Shown here: in pieces, positions 26,723 through 35,324 of the stretch
Numbering within the stretch: the stretch's first letter is position 1
Layout: each line of letters starts with the position of its first letter
NCBI RefSeq assembly: GCF_000316115.1
Contig: NZ_JH993797.1
Location: forward strand, 3,334,486-3,398,485
Direction of reading: 5' to 3'
Length of the DNA stretch: 64,000 nucleotides
Origin: Leptolyngbya sp. PCC 7375
GTDB lineage: Bacteria > Cyanobacteriota > Cyanobacteriia > Phormidesmidales > Phormidesmidaceae
The notes under the pieces: model-generated
Seen by the model: only the letters and a program-made list of their open reading frames with translations
Database searches by the model: none
Told to the model about the DNA's origin: nothing
Translations under genes and position numbers: made by a program

Positions 26723-26917
26723 CCTACTTGGTTACCATCAAATACGTTGCATCCGCCTTTCTTATGCACCTCGACCACCAGGCTATTACTGAAAAGCGCT
26801 GAAGCGTGCATTAACGCATCACAAATTTGCAGAATCCGGATAACACTCGCTTATAAATTCTAGAAAATACTTAGGGTGGATTATGTGTTCCTAGAAACTT
26901 TTTAACACAACTGCCCC

Positions 26918-27397
26918 CTACGCCTTCACAAGCAGTACTACAGCATAGGCTGCAATTCCTTCTTCACGTCCAGTAGGGCCTAGTTTTTCATTGGTCGTCG
27001 CTTTGATACCAATCTGATCGATTGCGACTGCCAACCGTGCAGCCAAAGATTGTTGCATCGCTGCAATATGTGGCTTCAGCTTAGGCTTTTCAGCAACCAC
27101 TACTGTGTCCAAATTGCCAATGGCCCACCCTCGCTCTTTTACCATTTGGTAAATTTGGTCCAACAGCATCAAGCTATCAGCGCCCTTCCATTTAGGGTCA
27201 GTGGGGGGAAAATAGCGACCGATATCACCCAAGCTTAAGGCCCCCAGCATGGCATCCATAATTGCATGGGTTAGCACATCGGCATCGCTATGGCCCAATA
27301 ATCCTAACGTATGAGGAATTGTGACCCCACCTAAAATCAAGGGTCGCTCTGGACCTAAGCGGTGAATGTCATAGCCATTACCAATGCGAACACCCAT
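26918..27397 (-). CDS. ispF: 2-C-methyl-D-erythritol 2,4-cyclodiphosphate synthase
   Basis: Fifth enzyme of the MEP isoprenoid pathway: converts CDP-ME 2-phosphate to the cyclodiphosphate with loss of CMP. 159 residues. Metal ligands are in GNGYDIHRL (Asp and His) and LGHSDADVLTHA; the C-terminal signature KATTNEKLGPTGREEGIAAY is intact. The start is the ATG at 27397 because AAGGAG lies 6 bases upstream; a TTG eight codons earlier (27421) has no such signal. It lies 48 bp downstream of trmD. ispD is in this window too, about 7 kb away. Confidence 0.97.
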   Translation of the reverse strand: MGVRIGNGYDIHRLGPERPLILGGVTIPHTLGLLGHSDADVLTHAIMDAMLGALSLGDIGRYFPPTDPKWKGADSLMLLDQIYQMVKERGWAIGNLDTVVVAEKPKLKPHIAAMQQSLAARLAVAIDQIGIKATTNEKLGPTGREEGIAAYAVVLLVKA

Positions 27398-27445
27398 GGA
27401 AAACTCCTTAGTGACTATCAATGCGGCAGCAGACAGCAGCAGCCT

Positions 27446-28153
27446 TTAATTATCTTCATTTTCCCACTGTTGCTGCTGCCAACGCTCATAAAGATCGCAG
27501 CGACGCTCACGCGTGCGTTCGATCTGTTGCTGGCGACGCCATTGGGCAATGGCAGCATGGTTACCGGAGCGCAACACATCTGGCACAGTCCAGCCTCGAA
27601 ATTCAGCCGGTCGAGTGTAATGGGGATAGTCCAACAAACCAGACTCAAAACTGTCGTGATGCAAAGAATCTCGTTTTGCCACAGTGCCTGGCAGCAATCG
27701 AATGACACCATTGAGCAATGCCAGGGCTGGAATTTCACCGCAGGTGAGGACAAAATCGCCCAGGGACACTTCCCTAGTGACTACATTCAGAATGCGTTCA
27801 TCCACACCTTCGTAATGGCCACAGATAATCACGAGTTGATCAAGACTCGTTGACCATTGCCAAAACAGAGATTGAGTCATGGGAGCCCCTTGGGGAGTCA
27901 TTAGCACCACTTCACGGCGAGACTGCTGGGGTAGGCTCTCAAGAGCTGCCACAATTGGAGCAACCTTCATCACCATCCCGACGCCCCCCCCATAGGGTTC
28001 GTCGTCAACCTTATGGTGCTTATCAGTGGTGAAATCCCGAGGATTGGTGATGTGAACCTGAGCAATCTCCCGCTGTAGTGCCTTGCCGATGAGTCCAGAG
28101 TTGAGGGGTGATGTAAAAAAGTCGGGAAATAAACTGATCAGGTCAAATCGCAT
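27446..28153 (-). CDS. trmD: tRNA (guanine-N1-)-methyltransferase
   Basis: Methylates G37 next to the anticodon in tRNAs reading CNN codons, using SAM. 235 residues, family length. The SPOUT knot motifs are visible: DEPYGGGVGMVMKVAP near the N-terminus, ICGHYEGVDERILN, and LGDFVLTCGEIPALALLNGV. The last differs from the usual LTGGE by a Cys, a small variation in the knot. Downstream of the TPR gene (22 bp) and upstream of ispF on the minus strand. Confidence 0.97.
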   Translation of the reverse strand: MRFDLISLFPDFFTSPLNSGLIGKALQREIAQVHITNPRDFTTDKHHKVDDEPYGGGVGMVMKVAPIVAALESLPQQSRREVVLMTPQGAPMTQSLFWQWSTSLDQLVIICGHYEGVDERILNVVTREVSLGDFVLTCGEIPALALLNGVIRLLPGTVAKRDSLHHDSFESGLLDYPHYTRPAEFRGWTVPDVLRSGNHAAIAQWRRQQQIERTRERRCDLYERWQQQQWENEDN

Positions 28154-28175
28154 TAATTATTACTGCCCCCAGGCT

Positions 28176-29216
28176 CTAAAAATTCAACAACCGGTTAAAT
28201 AGTTCCACTTCGAGATTAGTTTGCTCTAGTAAACGTGCCAACTCATAAGCTCGCTCATACTGGTCTCGGGCTAACGTTAGCTCCCCTGTAGCCTCATAGA
28301 ACTCTCCTAGACGCTTAAAGGTGACTAACCTGAACCAATCATTATCACTATTGCTCGTCAGGGCAATACGTTCATCCAGGTAAGCACGCACCTGATTCCA
28401 ATCACGTCTAGCGCTATAAACATCAGTTAGACCATCAATGGCATGGAGCTGTGATGTGACATCATTGCTATCGCGTCCATAGCTTAGGGCTAGACGATAT
28501 GCGCCAATAGCTTTACCCTGTATACCCTGAGCTAAATAGGCATCACCGAGATTGTTGCTGGTATTGGCACGGCCTACCAAGTTGCCAGCCCGAATACGGT
28601 AGTTGCCAGCGAGTTCGTAATATTCAATGGCAGTGTCGTACTCTCCTTGGGCAAAGGCCAATAGCCCTAGATTACTGAGCGACAAACCAATGCCTTCAAA
28701 GTTTTGAATGCTGTAGGCAATGTTCAAGGCTTCTTCATAGGATTGGATGGCAGACTCCACTCCCCCCCGCTGTAATCGCAAGGTTCCCAGGGTATTCCAG
28801 GCAAATATTTGGGTACTGAAGTTTTGATTGTCCCGGGCGATCGCAAGCTGGCGACGCACAGCCGTCTCAGCCCCGGTATAGTCACCCAGCTGGGCATAAG
28901 CACTGCCAATTTTGCCATAGACCTGCTCCATGGAAGCGGTATCGCCAATCTCATAGTAGAGTTCTACGGCCTGACGCCAGGCACGCAGTGCCGACTGATA
29001 GTCTGCCTGGTCCGCCTGGCGGTCCCCCAAACGGAACAACTGATCAGCCACGTCGCGTTGCTGATTAATGGCCTCTCGGTTAACCGGCTGTCGCAGCTGG
29101 TCATCAAGCGTCCCCTGGGCATAGGCTGCTGGCATACCAAGCAACGCCGTCAGCACTAACCCGTAACCAAATCGAACTGTGCAGTGCACGACCAGATCTC
29201 TCCCTATGTAAAACAC
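28176..29216 (-). CDS. Exported TPR-repeat protein
   Basis: 346 residues. A probable signal peptide (about 1-33, ending PAAYAQG) precedes at least six tetratricopeptide repeats from about 50 to the end (for example QSALRAWRQAVELYYEIGDT, ESAIQSYEEALNIAYSIQNF, DTAIEYYELAGNYRIRAGNL). Typical of periplasmic scaffolds. It follows the sigma-like gene by 22 bp and precedes trmD by 22 bp, so it is probably translated from a sigma-like/TPR/trmD/ispF operon. Confidence 0.85.
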   Translation of the reverse strand: MFYIGRDLVVHCTVRFGYGLVLTALLGMPAAYAQGTLDDQLRQPVNREAINQQRDVADQLFRLGDRQADQADYQSALRAWRQAVELYYEIGDTASMEQVYGKIGSAYAQLGDYTGAETAVRRQLAIARDNQNFSTQIFAWNTLGTLRLQRGGVESAIQSYEEALNIAYSIQNFEGIGLSLSNLGLLAFAQGEYDTAIEYYELAGNYRIRAGNLVGRANTSNNLGDAYLAQGIQGKAIGAYRLALSYGRDSNDVTSQLHAIDGLTDVYSARRDWNQVRAYLDERIALTSNSDNDWFRLVTFKRLGEFYEATGELTLARDQYERAYELARLLEQTNLEVELFNRLLNF

Positions 29217-29238
29217 TAGCGCCCAAAAACTAGAGCGA

Positions 29239-30006
29239 TCAAGCTTCAGAAGCTAGATTTGGCTGTTCTAAGTCAAGATCGGATACATCCAATAGCTCTG
29301 ACAAATCCTCTGCCAAATTCTCCTCCGCTACAGTTTCAGTATCCCCAAAGTAAATCACCTGAATATCACGTGGTAACGCTTTGCTCAAAGATTGTTGAGC
29401 ATCTGTCAACAAGGTTTTCACAGATTTAGGGGAAATACGCTGCCCCTCAGCCTGTAAATAGGCAGCAATTCGAGTATCACTCCACCGAAATGTTTGCGCC
29501 ATGACAATCACCAAACGGTGTAAAGGCTGAAGCTGCTCAAGTGCCTGAGTAACATAGCACCAGAGTGGGGGCGAAGCTTCTTGCAAGTTGTAGTGAATCT
29601 CTTCAACATCAGGCAAAGCAGCTTGATTAATACAGGCCGCTGTCAAATTCACGAGCCAAGCTTGCAAAGAAAAGTTTTCTGGAGGCTCAGCTGGCAAGTC
29701 AAGGCCACTCAATTCATACAAAATATGCCGCCATGTCAGTGCAAACAAATACTCTGATTGCACTGTAGAGCGAGCCGAGTGACGAATCAGGGTATACACC
29801 ACCGGACTGTAGCGACAGAACACAGCGGTAAAGTACTTGCCGTCTTCGGGATGCAGCTTAAGCTGCTGCACTAGGTCGTAGTCGCTGTACTCAAAAAGCG
29901 ACTTGACGACAGCATGATCACATTCAGGAAAATTAGGAATATCCACAGTACTGAAAACGGCGCTCTTGCCAATCATCGGCAGAATAGACAGACTGGCATT
30001 AACCAA
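29239..30006 (-). CDS. Sigma-70-like (ECF-like) protein, divergent
   Basis: 255 residues. Residues about 40-100 (SDYDLVQQLKLHPEDGKYFT ... SEYLFALTWRHILYEL) look like sigma region 2; about 155-215 (LEQLQPLHRLVIVMAQTFRW, then TRIAAYLQAEGQRISPKSVK) look like region 4 with a helix-turn-helix. An acidic tail follows (about 225-255). The region 2 match is weak. It may be a true alternative sigma factor or a degenerate regulator. M11 (ATG at 29976) is an alternative start. First gene of the run leading to ispF. Confidence 0.6.
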   Translation of the reverse strand: MVNASLSILPMIGKSAVFSTVDIPNFPECDHAVVKSLFEYSDYDLVQQLKLHPEDGKYFTAVFCRYSPVVYTLIRHSARSTVQSEYLFALTWRHILYELSGLDLPAEPPENFSLQAWLVNLTAACINQAALPDVEEIHYNLQEASPPLWCYVTQALEQLQPLHRLVIVMAQTFRWSDTRIAAYLQAEGQRISPKSVKTLLTDAQQSLSKALPRDIQVIYFGDTETVAEENLAEDLSELLDVSDLDLEQPNLASEA

Positions 30007-30253
30007 ACTGAGACTACCGTATAAATAGCAACTACTATACCCAGGATCCGTCGAATCTTAACGATTCGGAGATAAATCCCAAGCTGACACTAGTGAACAC
30101 CTACCGTAAAGTGTCCCATCAGACATACGGTAAAGGATCGGTTAACCCGGCATCTTTCTAGCAGCTAGTCGGTTTGAGCCTTGATAAACTAAGGTCAACC
30201 CTCGTGTCCTAACTCTACTCAAGCTAACAGCACCCTCTTTCCGAATACTGCCC

Positions 30254-30829
30254 ATGGATTTTTGCGCCATCATTTTTTCATCACCACTGGCCTCCATCTG
30301 GCAAGGGCTACCCCTCGATAGCCTCGTTTCTACCCAAGGCATTATGGTGATGCTGCTGGTGGCCTATGCAGGCGCGATGTGGATGTTTCTCACCAGCGCC
30401 CCTAAGGTGCATACGGTGATGGTTTCTGACTTAAATATTGCCCAACAGTTTTATGAAGGGATGCTAGGCCTGTCTGCTGCCGATGTGCCGCTCCACTATT
30501 ATTACAATTACGAGCAAACCATGGGGACGGGGCTAGATCCAATGATGGGCATGGGCTCCATGCCTCGTCCCACAGAATTGGGCAACAGCCCTGATGGCCT
30601 CTGGTATCAGCTGAAAAAAAATACTCAGCTACACGTTATCTCAGGTGCCAGCCGTGGCCATAAAGATCGTCAACGCCACGTTTGTTTTGATCGAGACTGC
30701 CTCGAACTTTTACTCATGCAGGTGCAGACCAACAGAGTGCGCCATAAGATTCGGAGTGAAAGACCTCTCAATTTCTTGGTCAAAGACTATGATGGCGAAA
30801 TCATTGAAATGGCTGAAGTTGCCGATTAG
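30254..30829 (+). CDS. Glyoxalase/VOC-like protein with N-terminal membrane segment
   Basis: 191 residues. A hydrophobic segment (about 28-46, GIMVMLLVAYAGAMWMFLTS) precedes a VOC-like unit: APKVHTVMVSDLNIAQQFYE ... GLSAADVPLH, then HVCFDRDCLELLLMQVQTNR and a terminal KDYDGEIIEMAEV resembling the last metal-ligand strand of glyoxalase/dioxygenase folds. The substrate is unknown. A 32-bp palindrome begins 7 bp after the stop. Confidence 0.6.
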   Translation: MDFCAIIFSSPLASIWQGLPLDSLVSTQGIMVMLLVAYAGAMWMFLTSAPKVHTVMVSDLNIAQQFYEGMLGLSAADVPLHYYYNYEQTMGTGLDPMMGMGSMPRPTELGNSPDGLWYQLKKNTQLHVISGASRGHKDRQRHVCFDRDCLELLLMQVQTNRVRHKIRSERPLNFLVKDYDGEIIEMAEVAD

Positions 30830-30835
30830 ATTTGG

Positions 30836-30867
30836 TCGTAGGGGCGTTGCATGCAACGCCCCTACGA
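30836..30867. repeat. 32-bp perfect palindrome (dispersed family, member 1)
   Basis: Self-complementary around 30851/30852; core arm GTAGGGGCGTTGCA. It starts 7 bp after the stop of the VOC-like gene and probably acts as its 3' hairpin. The 28-bp core is related to the palindrome at 52454-52481 by compensated changes (see findings). Confidence 0.85.
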
Positions 30868-30889
30868 TTTGTTTATATGTATTGGCCCT

Positions 30890-31348
30890 ATGATCATCGA
30901 CCTTTCTAAGGTGCTCGCTAGCCAGGGTACTGGGTATCCAGAACCTTTCAAGGCTGCTGTGACAGGACGCTCTAAGCAACGCGTGGGTAATGTGGCTGGG
31001 CTGACTAATTTTGGCATTAACTTGAGCACGTTAGCGCCTGGAGCGCAGTCAGCCCTGAGGCACTGGCACAGCCACCAAGATGAATTTATTTACATGGTTT
31101 CAGGAGAACTCACACTAGTAACTGAGGCTGGAGAAACATTACTCACACCGGGAATGATGGCTGGGTTTCCAGCTGGGGTGCCCGATGGTCACCATTTAAT
31201 TAATCACTCGGGTGAGATCGCAACATATCTTGAAATTGGCGATCGCACCCCTGGCGACAGCGCAGAATATCCCGACGATGATCTGTTAGCCCAACCTAAA
31301 GATGGAGGTGGCTACTGTTTCACCCACCGTAGCGGTGCTCCCTACTGA
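30890..31348 (+). CDS. Cupin-domain protein
   Basis: 152 residues. A single cupin barrel with both metal motifs: SALRHWHSHQDEFIYMVSGE (G-X5-HXH-X4-E-like) and AGFPAGVPDGHHLINHSGEI (second motif with His-His). Similar to short cupins annotated as sugar isomerase-like or transcriptional regulator C-termini; the reaction is unknown. I chose the ATG at 30890 (MIIDLSKVL); an in-frame ATG at 30851 sits in the centre of the palindrome and would add 13 unlikely residues. Confidence 0.85.
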   Translation: MIIDLSKVLASQGTGYPEPFKAAVTGRSKQRVGNVAGLTNFGINLSTLAPGAQSALRHWHSHQDEFIYMVSGELTLVTEAGETLLTPGMMAGFPAGVPDGHHLINHSGEIATYLEIGDRTPGDSAEYPDDDLLAQPKDGGGYCFTHRSGAPY

Positions 31349-31411
31349 GATGCCCACAAGCTATGGTAAAACCCTTGATATACGAGACCTTTACCTTCGA
31401 CAGAGAACCAA

Positions 31412-32209
31412 ATGCAATTAACGAAGGGACTGGCGAAGGCTGGTTTGAGACAATCTGCCCATAGGGATTACCCTAGCTGGATAGTCAGAAAGATTTTGCC
31501 GTTCTGCGTTCTGCTAGCCAGTTGCCAACGCACACCACCAGCTACGGACATTCCCAACGTACAAAATCCATCGGCCCTACCGTCATCAGAGACCCAGGCA
31601 CCGTCATCAGAGACCCAGGCACCGTCATCAGAGACCCAGGCACCGCCACCGCCACCGTCTAACTCCTATTTGGCACAGCTACCGCCTGACGTGACTAATC
31701 AGCTGGTCAATCTCGGTGTAAATATCGTGATCCCTACATATCTAACACCCAATATGACCTTGGCCAGCTATGGAGTCGGTGAAACATCAGAAACTAGCGC
31801 CCCCTACTATTGGTTGGTATATCGAGACGACCAACAGCGTTGTTTTGCCATCGAATATGCCGCCAGTGGAACCAATGATATTTCTCTAGAAAATCAAGAG
31901 CCCTTGGACAGTATGTTATTTGGAGAAGGCTATCGTCTTTACCACGGTAAATTTCCTAATGGTGAAAGTGGAGAATTACCAGAGCCCGATTTATTTACCG
32001 ATTGGCTAACGGGTGAGGACGGCTTCTACCGCTTAATAGGAGCCGGTTTAGTAAATGCCCAAGACTATGGCCAGGGCGATTGCAGTAACCTTACGGTCCA
32101 AGAAGCTATTACTGTCGCCGAGTCATTAAATTATTTAGCGACTGATATTAGAACCTTGGAAGCCATCCCTGCAAAGCCATCTGGTTTGGAGAACAATGTC
32201 ACCCCATAA
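31412..32209 (+). CDS. Putative lipoprotein with PSSETQA repeats
   Basis: 265 residues. A long basic N-terminus leads to a hydrophobic segment and a lipobox-like LLASC (about residue 38), so the mature protein would be lipid-anchored. Three exact copies of PSSETQA follow (about residues 57-77), encoded by three exact 21-bp DNA repeats (31580-31642), and then a Pro run. The globular part (about 85-255) has no family I recognise. A terminator overlaps the stop codon. Confidence 0.6.
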   Translation: MQLTKGLAKAGLRQSAHRDYPSWIVRKILPFCVLLASCQRTPPATDIPNVQNPSALPSSETQAPSSETQAPSSETQAPPPPPSNSYLAQLPPDVTNQLVNLGVNIVIPTYLTPNMTLASYGVGETSETSAPYYWLVYRDDQQRCFAIEYAASGTNDISLENQEPLDSMLFGEGYRLYHGKFPNGESGELPEPDLFTDWLTGEDGFYRLIGAGLVNAQDYGQGDCSNLTVQEAITVAESLNYLATDIRTLEAIPAKPSGLENNVTP

Positions 32210-32243
32210 AAAAGGCTCGCTTCAGCAGCGAGCCTTTTTTATG
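32205..32243 (+). terminator. Rho-independent terminator
   Basis: A 17-bp stem (32205-32221 with 32227-32243) around a 5-base loop, core GGCTCGCT/AGCGAGCC followed by six Ts. It overlaps the stop codon of the lipoprotein gene. Confidence 0.92.
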
Positions 32244-32301
32244 CATAAACAACAGTAACTTCAACCTTTATCCGTCACCATTAATAGTCAGCTGTCGGCA
32301 T

Positions 32302-32838
32302 CTAATGCTTCTCAACCACAGAGGTATCCGAGACTGCTTTTGACGGGGGTGCTTCTTTTTCAACAGCCGCTTGAGCATCTTTGGCAACAGCAGCACCCCC
32401 GTCCGAAACAGCATTAGCCGTAGTTGCGACATTCTTAGCAACCGCTTTCGCTGGAGACTTAACAGTTACATCGGCTTTAGCAGGGCGTTCAATTTTTTCT
32501 AGACCAAGCTGCTCACGCGCTTTATCCAATAGAAAATTAGCTCCATTTTGGCTAACTTCCACAAATGCTTGACCAGTAGCTGCAGCAGCCTGGTTACCAT
32601 CCACTGGTTCTGCCTGTTGAGTGTCCCACCATACTCGCATTTTTTGTCCGGAGTTAAGAGCTATATCGCCAAACCAAGCAAAAAATACAAATACAGAACA
32701 TATAATTAACCAAACTAAAAGAGCTAACTCCTTAATGATGGTCCCCGTCAATACAAAAACACTCTTATACGTGTCTGCCGTTTTGGGATCAAAAAGTAGT
32801 TGAGACACCACAGCAGCTTGAGACTTAACGCGATCCAT
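32302..32838 (-). CDS. Single-pass membrane protein, unknown
   Basis: 178 residues. One strong hydrophobic segment (about 33-52, ELALLVWLIICSVFVFFAWF) follows a short cytosolic-type N-terminus. The rest is Ala/Lys/Val-rich and low complexity (AKAVAKNVATTANAVSDGGA), with several Lys-Ala-Glu patches, as in small membrane-attached disordered proteins. I recognise no family. Monocistronic, convergent with the lipoprotein. Confidence 0.55.
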   Translation of the reverse strand: MDRVKSQAAVVSQLLFDPKTADTYKSVFVLTGTIIKELALLVWLIICSVFVFFAWFGDIALNSGQKMRVWWDTQQAEPVDGNQAAAATGQAFVEVSQNGANFLLDKAREQLGLEKIERPAKADVTVKSPAKAVAKNVATTANAVSDGGAAVAKDAQAAVEKEAPPSKAVSDTSVVEKH

Positions 32839-33037
32839 GGTTTTACCTCATCTAAATGATTTATAAAAAACTTGATGAAACTATTACTTTGACTACCACG
32901 CAGTAGGGTCATCCTATCGAAAGATATTTAACGTGCCGTTAGACATGGTGGATAGTCTTAAGCTTTCTACTCGAAAGACGAGTGATCGTTGCTGTAGGAT
33001 GCAATGTTTTATCAAACGTTCTTGAGTATACCCAAGG

Positions 33038-33985
33038 TTAACCACCCCAAACTTTTTGTAAAACATCCCCTGGCTTTAGATCAGCTAGCCGCTCTGTCGC
33101 CGATTGCACACCTAGGATCCGTGTTTCGCCTTCAACAATTGGTAAGGCCTGGCTCAGTTTTGTCTGCAGTACGAGGGTAAATACCTGAAGAGCCATGGAT
33201 ACTTGGCTGATATAGCTATCAGGACTAATCACTAAATCAGCGCCAGCTAGGATAGCGGCAACCTGCCCAAGATTTTCCACCTTAACTGCCTTAAGCGTAC
33301 GCTGACGACTCAGTGTGGTAACTAACTCCTCGCTATCGAGAGTTGCCAACAGCACAATCGGCATCTGTGGCTGTTTAGACTGAAAATCATCCACGATGCT
33401 AAGCCAGCTACTTAAAGGATAGGCATCTGCCTGCACGTTCAGGCCAGGATACACAACCACGTAGCCGCTGCTACCAGACAAATTCAAGCCTTGACGTTGT
33501 TCGTCAGCCCAGGCAATATCCCCCGCTGGCACATTGAGGGCAATGGGCGCAGATTTAGAGGGTTCTGCCAGGCCTTCTAAAAGCGCCTGATACTGACTGG
33601 CTTGATACGGCTCTTTGTCAGCAGTCACGGTATTGGTGTAGAGCCATGGAGCTTGGGCGCTGCTATAGCCAACCCGGGTGGGAATACCACTCAGCCAAAG
33701 CAACACACCTTCCTCCCAACGATCACTAGCTGAGAGAACCAATTCAAATTCGCGATCGCGAATAATACCCAGCAAATTAGCCCAATCAGCCGGACTATTT
33801 TGCCCTCGATAGTTAAACGGAATGACTTCACTAACAGCCTTAGACACCCGGTAAGCTGATTTAGAAGTGGGCTCCACGACCACTGATATTTCAGCGCTGG
33901 GATAAATTTCTTGAATAGTTGCTAATGTTGGAAAAAACTGAAGCTGATCGCTAATTCCACCAGGAACTAAAGCCAGGACGTGCAT
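33038..33985 (-). CDS. Glycosyltransferase family 9-like protein
   Basis: 315 residues, heptosyltransferase-like GT-B fold. N-terminal domain opens HVLALVPGGISDQLQFFPTL (the GT9 Gly-rich loop is normally GD.I). The C-terminal domain has VVVYPGLNVQADAYPLSSWL and the nucleotide-sugar segment ILAGADLVISPDSYISQVSM; canonical GT9 has D(T/S)GxxH here, and the His is missing. It may be an altered or non-catalytic member. Predicted role in surface glycan synthesis. Confidence 0.8.
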   Translation of the reverse strand: MHVLALVPGGISDQLQFFPTLATIQEIYPSAEISVVVEPTSKSAYRVSKAVSEVIPFNYRGQNSPADWANLLGIIRDREFELVLSASDRWEEGVLLWLSGIPTRVGYSSAQAPWLYTNTVTADKEPYQASQYQALLEGLAEPSKSAPIALNVPAGDIAWADEQRQGLNLSGSSGYVVVYPGLNVQADAYPLSSWLSIVDDFQSKQPQMPIVLLATLDSEELVTTLSRQRTLKAVKVENLGQVAAILAGADLVISPDSYISQVSMALQVFTLVLQTKLSQALPIVEGETRILGVQSATERLADLKPGDVLQKVWGG

Positions 33986-34113
33986 GGACTTTGGAGAATA
34001 CTTCGCTACTCATTCTAGATTAAGCTGGCAGCGCTAATGCTGAAGAAAGGTCGCTAAACTGCGAAATTGTAAAAATTATTCCTTGGCTAAGATTTTTGAG
34101 AGGATGTAGGGTG

Positions 34114-34165
34114 CCGATGGGGTGACAAACACCGGGGGTGACAAACACCGATGGGGTGACAAAAA
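34114..34165. repeat. Short direct repeats before ispD
   Basis: Three near-identical units of 18, 16 and 18 bases sharing GGGGTGACAAA (34114-34131, 34132-34147, 34148-34165). They sit 65-115 bp upstream of the ispD start, in the promoter or leader. Confidence 0.75.
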
Positions 34166-34230
34166 TTTGCATCTCTCACCTCAACAGGCAACGTTCACAT
34201 GCGTCCTTAAAATATTTTTTGGAGACAGTA

Positions 34231-34911
34231 ATGCACCTACTTATACCGGCAGCAGGCAGTGGCAAACGCATGGGTGCTGACGGCAACAAACTGCTTTTAC
34301 CACTGCTCGATCATTCAATTATGGGGTGGACCCTAAAGGCTGCGGTCGCTGCCAACAGCATTGAATGGATCGGCATTATTTGCCAAGCCATCGATGAGCC
34401 GGTGTTTCAAGAGACTGTTACTCAACTGAAAATAGATAAGCCAGTATCATTCATCCGTGGTGGAGATACTCGCCAAGAATCGGTCAGCAATGGTTTACAG
34501 GCCTTACCTGAGGACGCAAAACAGGTGCTGATTCATGATGGAGCTCGCTGCCTCGCTACTCCAGCGCTTTTTGATCGCTGTACCGCAGCGTTTGCAACTT
34601 GCAAGGGATTTATTGCAGCGGTGCCAGTCAAGGACACCATCAAACAAGTCAATACTTTTGGCATCATCGAAGCCACCCCCAATCGTTCTCATCTTTGGGC
34701 GGCTCAGACTCCCCAGGGGTTTGATGTTGCGCTACTGAAGGAAGCTCACCAAAAAGGTCAAAACCAGGGTTGGTCTGTCACTGACGATGCTGCTTTATTT
34801 GAAAAATGTGGCCTCAATGTCCACATTGTGGAAGGAGAAGAAACTAATTTGAAGGTGACTACACCTATGGATCTTGCGATCGCGGAATTTATTCTACTCC
34901 AGCGCCTTTAA
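34231..34911 (+). CDS. ispD: 2-C-methyl-D-erythritol 4-phosphate cytidylyltransferase
   Basis: Third enzyme of the MEP pathway: CTP + MEP gives CDP-ME. 226 residues, family length. The CTP-binding loop LLIPAAGSGKRMGADGNK is at the very N-terminus; further motifs are VLIHDGARCL, VPVKDTIK and WAAQTPQGFDVALL and a terminal VEGEETNLKVTTPMDLAIA. I use the ATG at 34231 (GGAG 7 bp upstream) because the frame's upstream extension to 34138 runs through the direct repeats. Confidence 0.96.
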   Translation: MHLLIPAAGSGKRMGADGNKLLLPLLDHSIMGWTLKAAVAANSIEWIGIICQAIDEPVFQETVTQLKIDKPVSFIRGGDTRQESVSNGLQALPEDAKQVLIHDGARCLATPALFDRCTAAFATCKGFIAAVPVKDTIKQVNTFGIIEATPNRSHLWAAQTPQGFDVALLKEAHQKGQNQGWSVTDDAALFEKCGLNVHIVEGEETNLKVTTPMDLAIAEFILLQRL

Positions 34912-34912
34912 C

Positions 34913-34985
34913 CATCAAGAACCCGGTTTCTAGCAAATTTGAAATCATGAGCATTTTATCTGCTGTATAAACCGGGTTCTTGATG
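34913..34985. terminator. Inverted repeat AAGAACCCGGTTT between ispD and psb30
   Basis: Exact 17-base arms (34913-34929 and 34969-34985, arm CATCAAGAACCCGGTTT) around 39 bases. It lies between convergent ispD and psb30 and may end both transcripts. The AGAACCCGGTTTCT type is also a dispersed cyanobacterial repeat. Confidence 0.6.
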
Positions 34986-34989
34986 ATGA

Positions 34990-35133
34990 CTAAAGATCGC
35001 CGCTTCGTGCAACCAACAAAAAGATAATTGCTGGACCAGAAATAACTACCATTGCCAAGACAGTGAGCTGAGCCACTACCAGAAAATCAATATTGCTGAG
35101 AAAACCCAGACCCAAGATACCCAGAAGACCCAT
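34990..35133 (-). CDS. psb30: Photosystem II protein Psb30 (Ycf12)
   Basis: 47 residues. One membrane helix; the C-terminal signature VAQLTVLAMVVISGPAIIFL ending LLVARSGDL matches Psb30/Ycf12, the small PSII subunit that stabilises the complex under high light. The N-terminus MGLLGILGLGFLSNIDF also fits (typical is ...FLSNI.F...AQLT). It is too short to stand out in an automatic scan. Nothing else lies in the 190 bp between it and the Cys-cluster gene, which is divergent from it. Confidence 0.92.
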   Translation of the reverse strand: MGLLGILGLGFLSNIDFLVVAQLTVLAMVVISGPAIIFLLVARSGDL

Positions 35134-35324
35134 TGAACCTCCGATAACCAACTAACCGTGACCTCTGCGCACACAAGCGCACCGTCATTTTACCTGGTTC
35201 GATCCCACCGCTTTTAAGAAAGTTTACAAAATTCCAAAAACTTTGATAACAAACCTGGTCAGACGTCTAATCCCCTGGCCCCTTATTCTTGTATAAGCCT
35301 CATCCCGCTAAGGACAAAGACAAT

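Noticed and set aside
35190..35215. T-arm-like sequence GGTTCGATCCC near 35205
   Set aside because: No matching acceptor, D or anticodon arms upstream; not a tRNA.
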